This document shows, piece after piece, positions 1 to 9,127 of a DNA stretch of 64,000 bases. Where the stretch lies: NCBI RefSeq assembly GCF_001625365.1, contig NZ_LJJF01000001.1, positions 434,001 through 498,000 of the forward strand, read 5' to 3'. Every line of letters begins with the position of its first letter. Position 1 is the first letter of the stretch. Position numbers and translations under genes: made by a program. The notes under the pieces are model-generated. The model saw only the letters and a program-made list of their open reading frames with translations. It ran no database searches and was not told where the DNA came from. Origin of the DNA: Streptomyces sp. MJM8645. GTDB taxonomy: Bacteria; Actinomycetota; Actinomycetes; Streptomycetales; Streptomycetaceae.

Positions 1-52
1 AGCCGCAGCATGTCTTGGACGCACCCTGGTGGCCGTCCCTACCGTTGCAGCC

Positions 53-753
53 ATGACAACCGCGACTCGGACGGCCCGGCATCCGTCCACCCTGGCGACG
101 CTCTGGCGGTCGACCGTCGGCAAGAAGGCGGTCATGGCCGTCACCGGACTGGCCATGCTGCTCTACCTGGTCGCGCACATGCTGGGCAACCTCAAGGTGT
201 TCGCCGGCCCGGACGACATCAACGGCTACGCGGCCTGGCTGCGCACCATCGGACAGCCGTTCCTGGGCCACGAGTGGTTCCTGTGGATCGCCCGCTTCGG
301 CCTGCTGGCCGCCGTCGTGCTGCACGGCGTCTCGGCCTACCAGCTCAGCCGCCGCGATCTCGCCGCCCGGCCGAGCAAGTACGTCCACAAGCGTCGCCGG
401 GCGAGCTACGCGACCCGGACCATGCGCTGGGGCGGGGTGATCCTGGCGCTGTTCATCGTCTGGCACATCCTCGACCTGACCACGCTCACCGTGAACCCCG
501 CCGCCGAGCACGGCCGCCCGTACCAGAACATCGTGGCCTCCTTCGGCCAGTGGTACAGCTGCCTGATCTACATCGTCGCGATGCTCGCCGTCGGCCTGCA
601 CATCCGGCACGGCTTCTGGAGCGCCGCGCAGACCCTCGGTGCCAACAACGCCCGCCGGGACCGGGTGCTCAAGCTGACCGCCAACGGCCTGGCGCTCGCG
701 CTGACCGTCGGCTTCCTGTCCGTCCCCGTGGCCGTGATGTTCGGAGTCGTCAA

Positions 754-757
<4 letters not shown>
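53..757 (+). CDS. sdhC: Succinate dehydrogenase cytochrome b subunit
   Basis: Membrane anchor of a succinate dehydrogenase/fumarate reductase (complex II) that passes electrons from the SdhAB head to quinone. The 234-residue product has five hydrophobic segments, near residues 31-50, 75-97, 120-140, 160-183 and 203-226. Histidines at about 42, 91, 138 and 183 lie inside or beside helices, as expected for the four axial ligands of a di-haem type B anchor. There is no separate SdhD, which also fits type B enzymes. I chose ATG 53; a GTG at 29 in the same frame is possible but homologous proteins usually begin near the MTTATRTAR segment. The stop overlaps the sdhA start (ATGA), so the genes are translationally coupled. 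Confidence 0.9.
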
Positions 758-2693
<1,936 letters not shown>

Positions 2694-2697
<4 letters not shown>

Positions 2698-3431
2698 ACC
2701 TCACCCTGCGCATCTGGCGCCAGGCGGGCCCGGACGCCCCCGGGTCGATGACGACCTACCAGGTCGGCGGCATCAGCCCCGACATGTCCTTCCTGGAGAT
2801 GCTCGACAGCCTCAACGAGGAGCTGATCACCAGCGGGGACCAGCCCGTGGCCTTCGACCACGACTGCCGCGAGGGCATCTGCGGCGCCTGCGGCATGGTC
2901 ATCAACGGCCAGGCCCACGGCCCCGAGCGGACCACCACCTGCCAGCTGCACATGCGGCACTTCCGGGACGGCGACACCATCGACGTCGAGCCGTGGCGGG
3001 CGGCGGCCTTCCCGGTGGTCAAGGACCTGGTGGTGGACCGCTCCGCCTTCGACCGGATCATCGGCTCCGGCGGCTACATCTCCGCCCCCACCGGCAGCGC
3101 CCCCGACGCGCACGCCACGCCCGTCCCCAAGGAGGCCGCCGACACCGCCTTCGAACACGCCGAGTGCATCGGCTGCGGCGCCTGCGTGGCGGCCTGCCCG
3201 AACGGCTCGGCGATGCTGTTCACCTCCGCCAAGGTGGTCCACCTCAACGTGCTCCCCCAGGGCGCGCCGGAGCGCGCCTCCCGGGTGCGGGACATGGTCA
3301 CGGCCATGGACGCCGAGGGCTTCGGCGGCTGCACCAACACCGGCGAGTGCGCCACCGCCTGCCCCAAGGGCATCCCGCTGCCCAGCATCGCCGCGATGAA
3401 CCGCGAGTTCCTGCGGGCCGCGCGCGGTTGA
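2694..3431 (+). CDS. sdhB: Succinate dehydrogenase iron-sulfur subunit
   Basis: Electron-transfer subunit (245 aa) linking the flavoprotein to the membrane anchor. The N-terminal plant-ferredoxin domain has CREGICGAC with cysteines at about 58, 63, 66 and a fourth at 83 for the 2Fe-2S cluster. The C-terminal alpha-helical ferredoxin domain has [13 protein letters not shown] and a later [15 protein letters not shown] for the 4Fe-4S and 3Fe-4S centres. The start overlaps the sdhA stop by 4 nt. No terminator hairpin is obvious directly after the stop; the next gene begins about 180 bp on with its own ribosome-binding site. Confidence 0.95.
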
Positions 3432-3609
3432 CGCACCGCTTCGACCGGCCCCGTGCCCCGGCCCCGCGCCCCCGGGTGCGGGGCCGACGGCGTGCAGCGG
3501 GGCGTGTGGGGCATTCGCACGCTCCCCCGAGGGGTGGTGGATCGTCAGGTCCCGCGCCCGCGCCCGGGAATTCGCGCTACCGTGGTCCTCCGCTACGGAA
3601 GGACGGCAT

Positions 3610-3774
3610 ATGCCCGAGGTTCAGTCCTGTTCCGGTTGCGGCGGGTCCGGGGGGACCCAGAAGACCGAAGCCACGGTCGAACGGGACGAGGAAGGGAGCA
3701 TGGTGCCGAGGATCCACACCTTCTGGTCGCCCTGCGGTCGGTGCCACGGATCCGGGACGGTGATCGCCGGATGA
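3610..3774 (+). CDS. 54-aa double CxxC (DnaJ-like zinc finger) protein
   Basis: Very small protein with a strong ribosome-binding site (GGAAGGA, 3597-3603) upstream of ATG 3610. It contains CSGCGGSGG near the N-terminus and CGRCHGSG near the C-terminus, the CxxCxGxG pattern of DnaJ zinc fingers, so it should bind one zinc ion with the two half-sites. Between them lies a charged stretch. The stop overlaps the next start (ATGA at 3771-3774), tying it to another CxxC protein. I do not recognise a named family; a chaperone-like or nucleic-acid-binding zinc ribbon is possible. The frame, RBS and coupling make it a real gene. Confidence 0.7.
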   Translation: MPEVQSCSGCGGSGGTQKTEATVERDEEGSMVPRIHTFWSPCGRCHGSGTVIAG

Positions 3775-4073
3775 GGCTGGTCTTCGAGTGTGTCGAGTGC
3801 GGCGGACACTACCTGCCGCCCGAGAGCATGGCGTACCCGGACGGGCCCGCCTCTCCGATCTGGTGCTCGCACTGCCAGGCGGCCAAACGGTCCGCCGGCG
3901 TCCAGGAGGACCCGCTGCTCACCCGCGTGGCCCTGGCCGCCGCCCGGGCCGCACTCGCCCGGCGCACCGCCGAGGGCGAGCCCGCCGCGCGCGCCGACGT
4001 CCGCCCGTCCCGGCCGCCGCTGTCCCGCCGGGCCCGCTCCGGCCCGGGCGGGGTGCGCAGCAGGCTGGGCTGA
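3771..4073 (+). CDS. 100-aa zinc-ribbon protein
   Basis: Hypothetical protein whose N-terminal third holds a CVEC...CSHC zinc ribbon (cysteines near residues 7, 10, 32 and 35). An Ala/Arg-rich, probably disordered basic tail follows. It is read from an ATG inside the stop of the preceding 54-aa zinc-finger gene, so both are made together. The open frame extends upstream to 3453, but the ATGA coupling and the conserved-looking N-terminus support this start. The basic tail suggests nucleic acid or ribosome contact; this is inference only. Confidence 0.65.
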   Translation: MRLVFECVECGGHYLPPESMAYPDGPASPIWCSHCQAAKRSAGVQEDPLLTRVALAAARAALARRTAEGEPAARADVRPSRPPLSRRARSGPGGVRSRLG

Positions 4074-4121
4074 GCCCGCAGCCCCCGGGCTCGCGGGGAA
4101 CCACCCCAGCCCGGATTCGCC

Positions 4122-5066
4122 TTAGAAGAGCGCCTCCTGGGTGTCCGGCTCCGGCGGGCGGACCCGCTCCTCCAGGGCCACCCCGGACGTCGGACGGCCG
4201 GAGACGGGCGCGAGCGTCCAGCCGGTGAGCAGCCGGGTGTCCAGCAGCAGCGGCCCCGAGCCGTCGGCCTGGTCCAGGAACAGGTGGCGGCCCACCGGCG
4301 GCCGCAGGGTGCCCGCGATCACCGCCCCGTCGGCCAGGCCGCCGACCTGCCGGTACGCCTCCGGTGCGCCGTCGGACAGCCCGAACCGCGCCACGTGGTC
4401 GACCACCGGGCGCTCGGCGAGCAGCTCCAGCGCGTGGCCGGCCAGCAGGCGGTGCGCCTGGGCCCGGGCCTCGGCCAGCACGGCCCGGCGGTACGGCTCG
4501 TCGCCGTGCGCCCACCAGTGCTCGGTCTTCAGCCTGGCCTTGAACCGCTCGCGGGCCAACCCGGAGGCGGCGACGGTGAGTTCGGCGCGCCGGATGGCCG
4601 GCAGCCCGCCCCGGGCGGTGAACGCGTAGGCCAGCGCGCCCTGTTCGAGCAGTCGGCTGTCGCCGCGCTGTTCGGCCGTCAGGCCGATCTTCAGCAGGCC
4701 GTCGCCGAACCAGGCGAGGTAGAGCAGGTACGTCCGGCCGTCGTCGAGGATCTGGTCCCGGGCGAGGGCCAGGCCCCGGTCGACGCTCTGGCAGGCCGGG
4801 CACTGCACGGCGGCGCCGTCCGGCGCGATCACCGCGTGGTGCGGGCACGGGGTGCGCTCCGTCGCCCCGGCCAGCCAGGCGCCGGTGCAGCGGCGCGGCC
4901 CGCCCAGCAGCCAGCCGACCTCCGCGCCGGGCGTGACGGCCCGCTCGTGCGTCTGGCCGCCGCGCACGGCGCCGAGCAGGGCGCGGCCCTCGTGCCAGCT
5001 CAGCCCGGTGGAGACCCAGCCGGCGGGCCGGTCCGGGTGGTGCTGCGGTGCGATCGTCACGGGCAT
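4122..5066 (-). CDS. DUF2797 domain protein
   Basis: A 314-aa cytoplasmic protein matching the general pattern of DUF2797. Cysteine pairs (CTG, CPH, CPAC near residues 60-95) look like a zinc site. They are followed by a LYLAWFGDGLLKIGLT segment that resembles the start of a GIY-YIG nuclease-like fold. Function of the family is unknown. It is transcribed divergently from the MDMPI-type gene at 5151, with only 84 bp between the starts, so the two probably share a control region. The convergent zinc-ribbon gene ends 48 bp away. Start ATG 5066 follows a GAGAGGGAGG stretch. Confidence 0.7.
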   Translation of the reverse strand: MPVTIAPQHHPDRPAGWVSTGLSWHEGRALLGAVRGGQTHERAVTPGAEVGWLLGGPRRCTGAWLAGATERTPCPHHAVIAPDGAAVQCPACQSVDRGLALARDQILDDGRTYLLYLAWFGDGLLKIGLTAEQRGDSRLLEQGALAYAFTARGGLPAIRRAELTVAASGLARERFKARLKTEHWWAHGDEPYRRAVLAEARAQAHRLLAGHALELLAERPVVDHVARFGLSDGAPEAYRQVGGLADGAVIAGTLRPPVGRHLFLDQADGSGPLLLDTRLLTGWTLAPVSGRPTSGVALEERVRPPEPDTQEALF

Positions 5067-5150
5067 GCCTCCCTCTCGAACCAGTGCAGAGTACCCGCCG
5101 CCCCTGACAAGTGCGGCCCCTGACAGTGCCCCCTGCTAGCCTCCGCGACC

Positions 5151-5822
5151 ATGACGCCCGAGCCCGCCGCCCAGTCCCCCGTCACCGCCGACGACCTCGC
5201 GCTCGTCCTCCGGCTCGCCGCCGCCACCCTGCGCGCGGCGCCCGCGGACGCCGACTGGTCCCGGCCCGCCGGGACGGTCACCTGGGACTGCTGGACCACC
5301 GTCGAGCACCTCGCCGACGACCTGCTCGCCTACGCCGCCCAGCTCGGCCCGGCCGCCCCGCCGCGCGAGCGGTACGTCCCCTTCGCCACCGAGCGCCGCT
5401 TCCCCGGCGGGCCGAACAACTTCGTCCGCGCCGACCGCGCGAGCGGGCCCGACGGGCTGGTCGAGGTGCTGGAGGCGAGCGGCGGGCTGATGGTCGCGAT
5501 CGCCCGCGCCGCCGCGCCCGAGGTCCGCGCCTACCACCCGTGGGGTGTCGCCGACCCGGCCGGGTTCGTCGCGATGAGCCTGGTCGAGACGCTGGTGCAC
5601 CTGCACGACGTCGCCCAGGGCCTCGGCCTGCCCTGGGACCCCCCGGCCGACCTCTGCCGCCGCGTCCTGGCCCGCCTCTTCCCCGACGTCCCCGTCACCG
5701 CCGCCGACGCCCCCTGGCCGACCCTCCTGTGGGCCACCGGCCGCGCCCCGCTGCCCGGCCGGCCGCTGCGCACCGACTGGCGCTGGCACGCCCAACCCGG
5801 GGACGCGCCCCAGGTGCACTGA
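5151..5822 (+). CDS. DinB/MDMPI-type (mycothiol-dependent maleylpyruvate isomerase-like) protein
   Basis: A 223-aa protein with the helical-bundle pattern of the mycothiol-dependent maleylpyruvate isomerase N-terminal domain/DinB superfamily. It shows a WDCWTTVEHLADDLLAYA helix near residues 43-60 and a later ETLVHLHDVAQGLG helix whose histidines would bind a metal. Members are often thiol-dependent transferases or isomerases; the substrate cannot be told from sequence. The GC-rich tail after residue 190 may be disordered. ATG 5151 is the only sensible start. Confidence 0.6.
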   Translation: MTPEPAAQSPVTADDLALVLRLAAATLRAAPADADWSRPAGTVTWDCWTTVEHLADDLLAYAAQLGPAAPPRERYVPFATERRFPGGPNNFVRADRASGPDGLVEVLEASGGLMVAIARAAAPEVRAYHPWGVADPAGFVAMSLVETLVHLHDVAQGLGLPWDPPADLCRRVLARLFPDVPVTAADAPWPTLLWATGRAPLPGRPLRTDWRWHAQPGDAPQVH

Positions 5823-5943
5823 CCGGTGCAGTGCAGCCGTGCTGCTCGCGGGGCTTGGCCCGGTGGGGTGTTCACGTTCTATTGTTGCGGGCGCGGTTGG
5901 CGGCGCGGCCGGGAGGCGTGCGGCGCGACCGGTCCGGCGTGCA

Positions 5944-8103
5944 ATGAAGGGGTGGACGGTGGCGGGGCGGCGGAACGACGGAGTGCTGGCGATCTGGGCG
6001 GAGGCGCAGCGACAGCAGCAGCGCCGGGAGGAGGCCCGCTGGCGTGCCGAGGCGGCGCAGCAGCGCCGGCTGGAGCGCGAGCAGCGAGATGAGCAGCGGG
6101 CGACGGCCCGCAACGAGCGGGAGGCACAGCGGGCCTACCAGCAGTCCCGGGAGGCGGAGGCGGCCCGACTGACGGCCGAACTGGAAGCCCGGGTCGAGGA
6201 GTTGCGCGGGTTGCTGGCCGCCGGGCTGGCGGCTCCGGCGTTCGGCCCGCAGGCGCTGCTGGCGCCGCGCCCGGTGCCGCCGTTCGACCCGGGCCCGCTG
6301 GGCCGGCCGGTGGAGCTGCCCGATCAGGGCGGCCCCAAGTACCACGTGCCGCCGCCGGACCAGGTGCAGGCGCGCAATCCGGGGGTGCGGCGGCAGTACG
6401 AGCAGTACCTGGCGCAGGCCCGGGCCCGGTTCGAGCAGGACTGGTACGCCGCCCAGGCGCAGGAGGCCGACCGGCAGCGCCGGCTGGCCGCCTACCACCA
6501 GGAGTACCTGGCCTGGGCGGCGCAGTGCCGCCGCCAGGACGAGGACCGCGCCGCCCGTACCGAGGAGTTGCTGCGGCGGCTGCGCGCGGGCGAGCCGGAG
6601 GCGGTGCAGGAGTACTTCACCGCCGGCCTGTACGCCTCGGCGGCCTGGCCGGAGGGCTTCCCGCACCGCCTGGTGGCGGCCTGGGAGGCCTCGACCCGGC
6701 AGCTGGTGGTGAACTGGGAGCTGCCCGGCCCGGACGTGGTGCCGGCCGCCGGCCGGGTCCGGTACGTGAAGACGGACGACCGCGAGGCGGAGGTGGCCCG
6801 CCCGGCGACGGAGCGCAAGGCGCTGTACCGGGAGGTGCTGGCGCAGTCGGCGCTGCGGCTGGCGGCGGAGCTGTTCCGGGCGGACCGGGACGGGATGCTG
6901 GACTCGGTGGTGCTGAACGGCTTCGTCCTCGGCATCGACCCGGCGACCGGCCGGGAGGCGGAGCGCTTCCTCGCCACCCTGACCGCCTCCCGGGCCGAGT
7001 TCGCCGGGCTGGCGCTGGACCGGGTGGCGCCGGTGGACTGCTTCCAGGGCCTGGGCGGCAAGCTGTCGGCGCGCCCGGAGCGGCTGGACGAGGTGCGGCC
7101 GGACCGGCTGCCGGAGACGGTCGGCGGGAGCCTGGCCGGGCACGGCGGCGACGACGACCCGGACCTGTTCGAGATGGACCCGATCGAGTTCGAGGAGCTG
7201 ATCGCCGAGCTGTTCCGGCTGCGCGGCTTCCGGGTGATGACCACGGCCCGCAGCGGCGACGTCGGGGTGGACGTGGTCGCCGAGGACCTGGACCCGGTGA
7301 CCGGCGGCAAGATCGTGATCCAGGCCAAGCGCTACCGCAAGACGGTGTCCCCGACGGCCGTGCGCGACCTGGAGTCGACCGTCCGGCACCACGGGGCCAA
7401 CAAGGGCATCCTGGTGACCACCGCCGGCTTCGGCCGCGGCTCGTACAGCTACATCGAGGGGAAGCCGCTGACGCTGGTCAGCGGGCCGGAGCTGGTGGAG
7501 CTGCTGGCCGAGCAGGGGCTGCGGGGGCGGCTCGGCGGCGGCTCCGCGGAACAGGAGAAGCCCGCACCGGCGGCCGCGCCGACGGACCGTCACAGCAGCC
7601 TGACGGTCAGCTGGCAGAGCCGGACGGCCGGCGGCGACGCGGTGGAGCTGGACGTCACCGCGTTCCTGTGCGCCGCCGGGCGGGTGCTGAGCGACGAGCA
7701 CTTCGTGTTCTTCAACAACCCGCAGGACCCGGACGGCGCCGTGCGGCTGCACCCGACCCACTCGGTGCCGGGCGAGCCGGCCCGGGCGGTCCGGCTGACC
7801 CTGGACCTGGAGCGGCTGGCGGCCACGGTGGACGAGGTGGTGGTCGCCGTCTCCACCGAGGAGGAGGAGCCGCGGGCCCTGCCGCTCGGCTACGTGCACG
7901 GTGTCGCCCTGGCGGCGACGTACGGTCCGGGCGCGGCCGGTCCGGCGGAGTGGGCGGCCGGCACCGGCGGCGTGCCGGACAGCGCGATGCTCATGGGTTC
8001 GTTCCAGCGTGCGGGCGGCGGTTGGCAGTTCAGCCCGTCGGGCCGCTCGGTGACGAACGGTCTGCTCGGGCTGGCGGGCGCGTTCGGCGTCGCGGTGGAG
8101 TAG
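5944..8103 (+). CDS. Coiled-coil / Mrr-type restriction endonuclease / TerD fusion protein
   Basis: A 719-aa multidomain protein. Residues about 10-105 and 140-220 are Gln/Arg/Glu/Ala-rich and read as coiled coil. After a mixed linker region, residues about 408-530 form an Mrr_cat (type IV restriction) endonuclease: FEELIAELFRLRGF, then SGDVGVDVVAED and IVIQAKRY, giving the D...QxK nuclease core near 442 and 459-462. Residues about 549-719 match TerD (LDVTAFLCAAGRV, FVFFNNPQDPDGAV), the calcium-binding tellurium/stress-resistance fold. ATG 5944 is chosen; a GTG at 5959 has a better-spaced AAGGGG. No methylase or other restriction gene is adjacent. A DNA-damage or anti-phage role is inferred from the domains, not shown. 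Confidence 0.85.
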   Translation: MKGWTVAGRRNDGVLAIWAEAQRQQQRREEARWRAEAAQQRRLEREQRDEQRATARNEREAQRAYQQSREAEAARLTAELEARVEELRGLLAAGLAAPAFGPQALLAPRPVPPFDPGPLGRPVELPDQGGPKYHVPPPDQVQARNPGVRRQYEQYLAQARARFEQDWYAAQAQEADRQRRLAAYHQEYLAWAAQCRRQDEDRAARTEELLRRLRAGEPEAVQEYFTAGLYASAAWPEGFPHRLVAAWEASTRQLVVNWELPGPDVVPAAGRVRYVKTDDREAEVARPATERKALYREVLAQSALRLAAELFRADRDGMLDSVVLNGFVLGIDPATGREAERFLATLTASRAEFAGLALDRVAPVDCFQGLGGKLSARPERLDEVRPDRLPETVGGSLAGHGGDDDPDLFEMDPIEFEELIAELFRLRGFRVMTTARSGDVGVDVVAEDLDPVTGGKIVIQAKRYRKTVSPTAVRDLESTVRHHGANKGILVTTAGFGRGSYSYIEGKPLTLVSGPELVELLAEQGLRGRLGGGSAEQEKPAPAAAPTDRHSSLTVSWQSRTAGGDAVELDVTAFLCAAGRVLSDEHFVFFNNPQDPDGAVRLHPTHSVPGEPARAVRLTLDLERLAATVDEVVVAVSTEEEEPRALPLGYVHGVALAATYGPGAAGPAEWAAGTGGVPDSAMLMGSFQRAGGGWQFSPSGRSVTNGLLGLAGAFGVAVE

Positions 8104-8141
8104 CACGGGGACCATCGTCCGCAGCACAGGGACCATGGTCC
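8102..8141. promoter_or_regulatory. Paired 19-bp direct repeats, each with an inverted repeat
   Basis: Two copies of AGCACRGGGACCATSGTCC at 8102-8120 and 8123-8141 differ at only two positions. The second contains a perfect 12-bp palindrome GGACCATGGTCC. The copies are 21 bp apart centre to centre, two helical turns, so two repressor dimers could bind the same face. They start at the stop of the nuclease-TerD gene and lie about 160-200 bp upstream of the ABC transporter start, so they most likely control that operon. Confidence 0.55.
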
Positions 8142-8173
8142 TCAGGGATCGGTGTCATACCTGAGGATGAGAA

Positions 8174-8206
8174 GACCCCCGCCGAGCCGCCGAGACGGCG
8201 GGGGTC
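8174..8206 (+). terminator. Perfect 11-bp GC hairpin
   Basis: The arms at 8174-8184 and 8196-8206 (GACCCCCGCCG and its complement) enclose an 11-nt loop. It can end transcription of the nuclease-TerD gene. If the ABC operon promoter lies near the 8102-8160 repeats, it would instead sit in the ABC leader as an attenuator. No T-run follows, as is usual in this group. Confidence 0.6.
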
Positions 8207-8253
8207 GCCCCTCCTCGGGACATACGCATCGCGCTCGAACGGATTGGGAGGAT

Positions 8254-8278
8254 GGAACGGAACCCGATTGTCCGTTCC
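8254..8278. promoter_or_regulatory. 8-bp inverted repeat just upstream of ABC start
   Basis: GGAACGGA (8254-8261) and TCCGTTCC (8271-8278) flank a 9-nt spacer, 20 bp before the GTG start of the ATPase and next to its CAGGAG ribosome-binding site. It could be a DNA operator or a small RNA hairpin in the leader. Confidence 0.35.
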
Positions 8279-8297
8279 CGCCCTCAGGAGCACCCCC

Positions 8298-9068
8298 GTG
8301 ACGACCCCCGCAACCGCCGTCCGTACCGGCCTGGCGGCCGCCCGCGCCACCGGCCTCAACAAGGTCTACGGGGACGGGGAGACCCGCGTCGTGGCCCTCG
8401 ACAACGTCAGCGTCGACTTCCCGCAGGGCCAGTACACCGCCATCATGGGCCCCTCCGGCTCCGGCAAGTCCACCCTCATGCACTGCATGGCCGGCCTCGA
8501 CACCATCAGCTCCGGCTCCACCACCATCGGCGACACCGAGCTCGTCGGCCTCAAGGACAAGCAGCTCACCCAGATCCGCCGCGACCACATCGGCTTCATC
8601 TTCCAGGCCTTCAACCTGCTCCCCACCCTGACCGCCCTGGAGAACATCACCCTCCCGATGGACATCGCCGGCCGCAAGGTCGACAAGGCCTGGCTCGACC
8701 GCGTCGTCGACACCGTCGGCCTCTCCGGCCGCCTCAGCCACCGCCCCTCCCAGCTCTCCGGCGGCCAGCAGCAACGCGTCGCCTGCGCCCGCGCCCTCGC
8801 CGGCAAGCCCGACATCATCTTCGCCGACGAACCCACCGGAAACCTCGACTCCCGCTCCGGCGCCGAAATCCTCTCCTTCCTGCGCAACTCCGTCCGCGAA
8901 CTCGGCCAGACCGTCGTCATGGTCACCCACGACCCCGTCGCCGCCTCCTACGCCGACCGCGTCGTCTTCCTCGCCGACGGCCGCATCGTCGACGAACTCC
9001 ACCACCCCACCGCCGACACCGTCCTGGACCGCATGCGCCGCTTCGACGCCAAGGGCCGCACCAGCTAG
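8298..9068 (+). CDS. ABC transporter ATP-binding protein (MacB/LolD-like)
   Basis: ATPase subunit (256 aa) of a type VII (MacB/LolD/FtsE-like) ABC system. It has Walker A GPSGSGKST near residues 51-59, Q-loop in FIFQAFNLLPT, signature LSGGQQQR, Walker B IIFADEPTG and the H-loop VTHD. GTG 8298 follows a well-spaced CAGGAG. The partner permease starts 59 bp downstream. Such pairs drive mechanotransmission across the membrane, often exporting antibiotics, lipids or peptides; the cargo here is unknown. Control probably acts through the repeats at 8102-8141. Confidence 0.9.
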   Translation: MTTPATAVRTGLAAARATGLNKVYGDGETRVVALDNVSVDFPQGQYTAIMGPSGSGKSTLMHCMAGLDTISSGSTTIGDTELVGLKDKQLTQIRRDHIGFIFQAFNLLPTLTALENITLPMDIAGRKVDKAWLDRVVDTVGLSGRLSHRPSQLSGGQQQRVACARALAGKPDIIFADEPTGNLDSRSGAEILSFLRNSVRELGQTVVMVTHDPVAASYADRVVFLADGRIVDELHHPTADTVLDRMRRFDAKGRTS

Positions 9069-9127
9069 AGCATCCCGCCAGCCCCGCGCCCCCGACCTTC
9101 GAGAACCCCCAGGACTGACACCCCCTC

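Noticed and set aside
5872..8136. 754-aa open frame antisense to the Mrr-TerD gene
   Set aside because: Shadow; the plus strand has recognisable nuclease and TerD domains.
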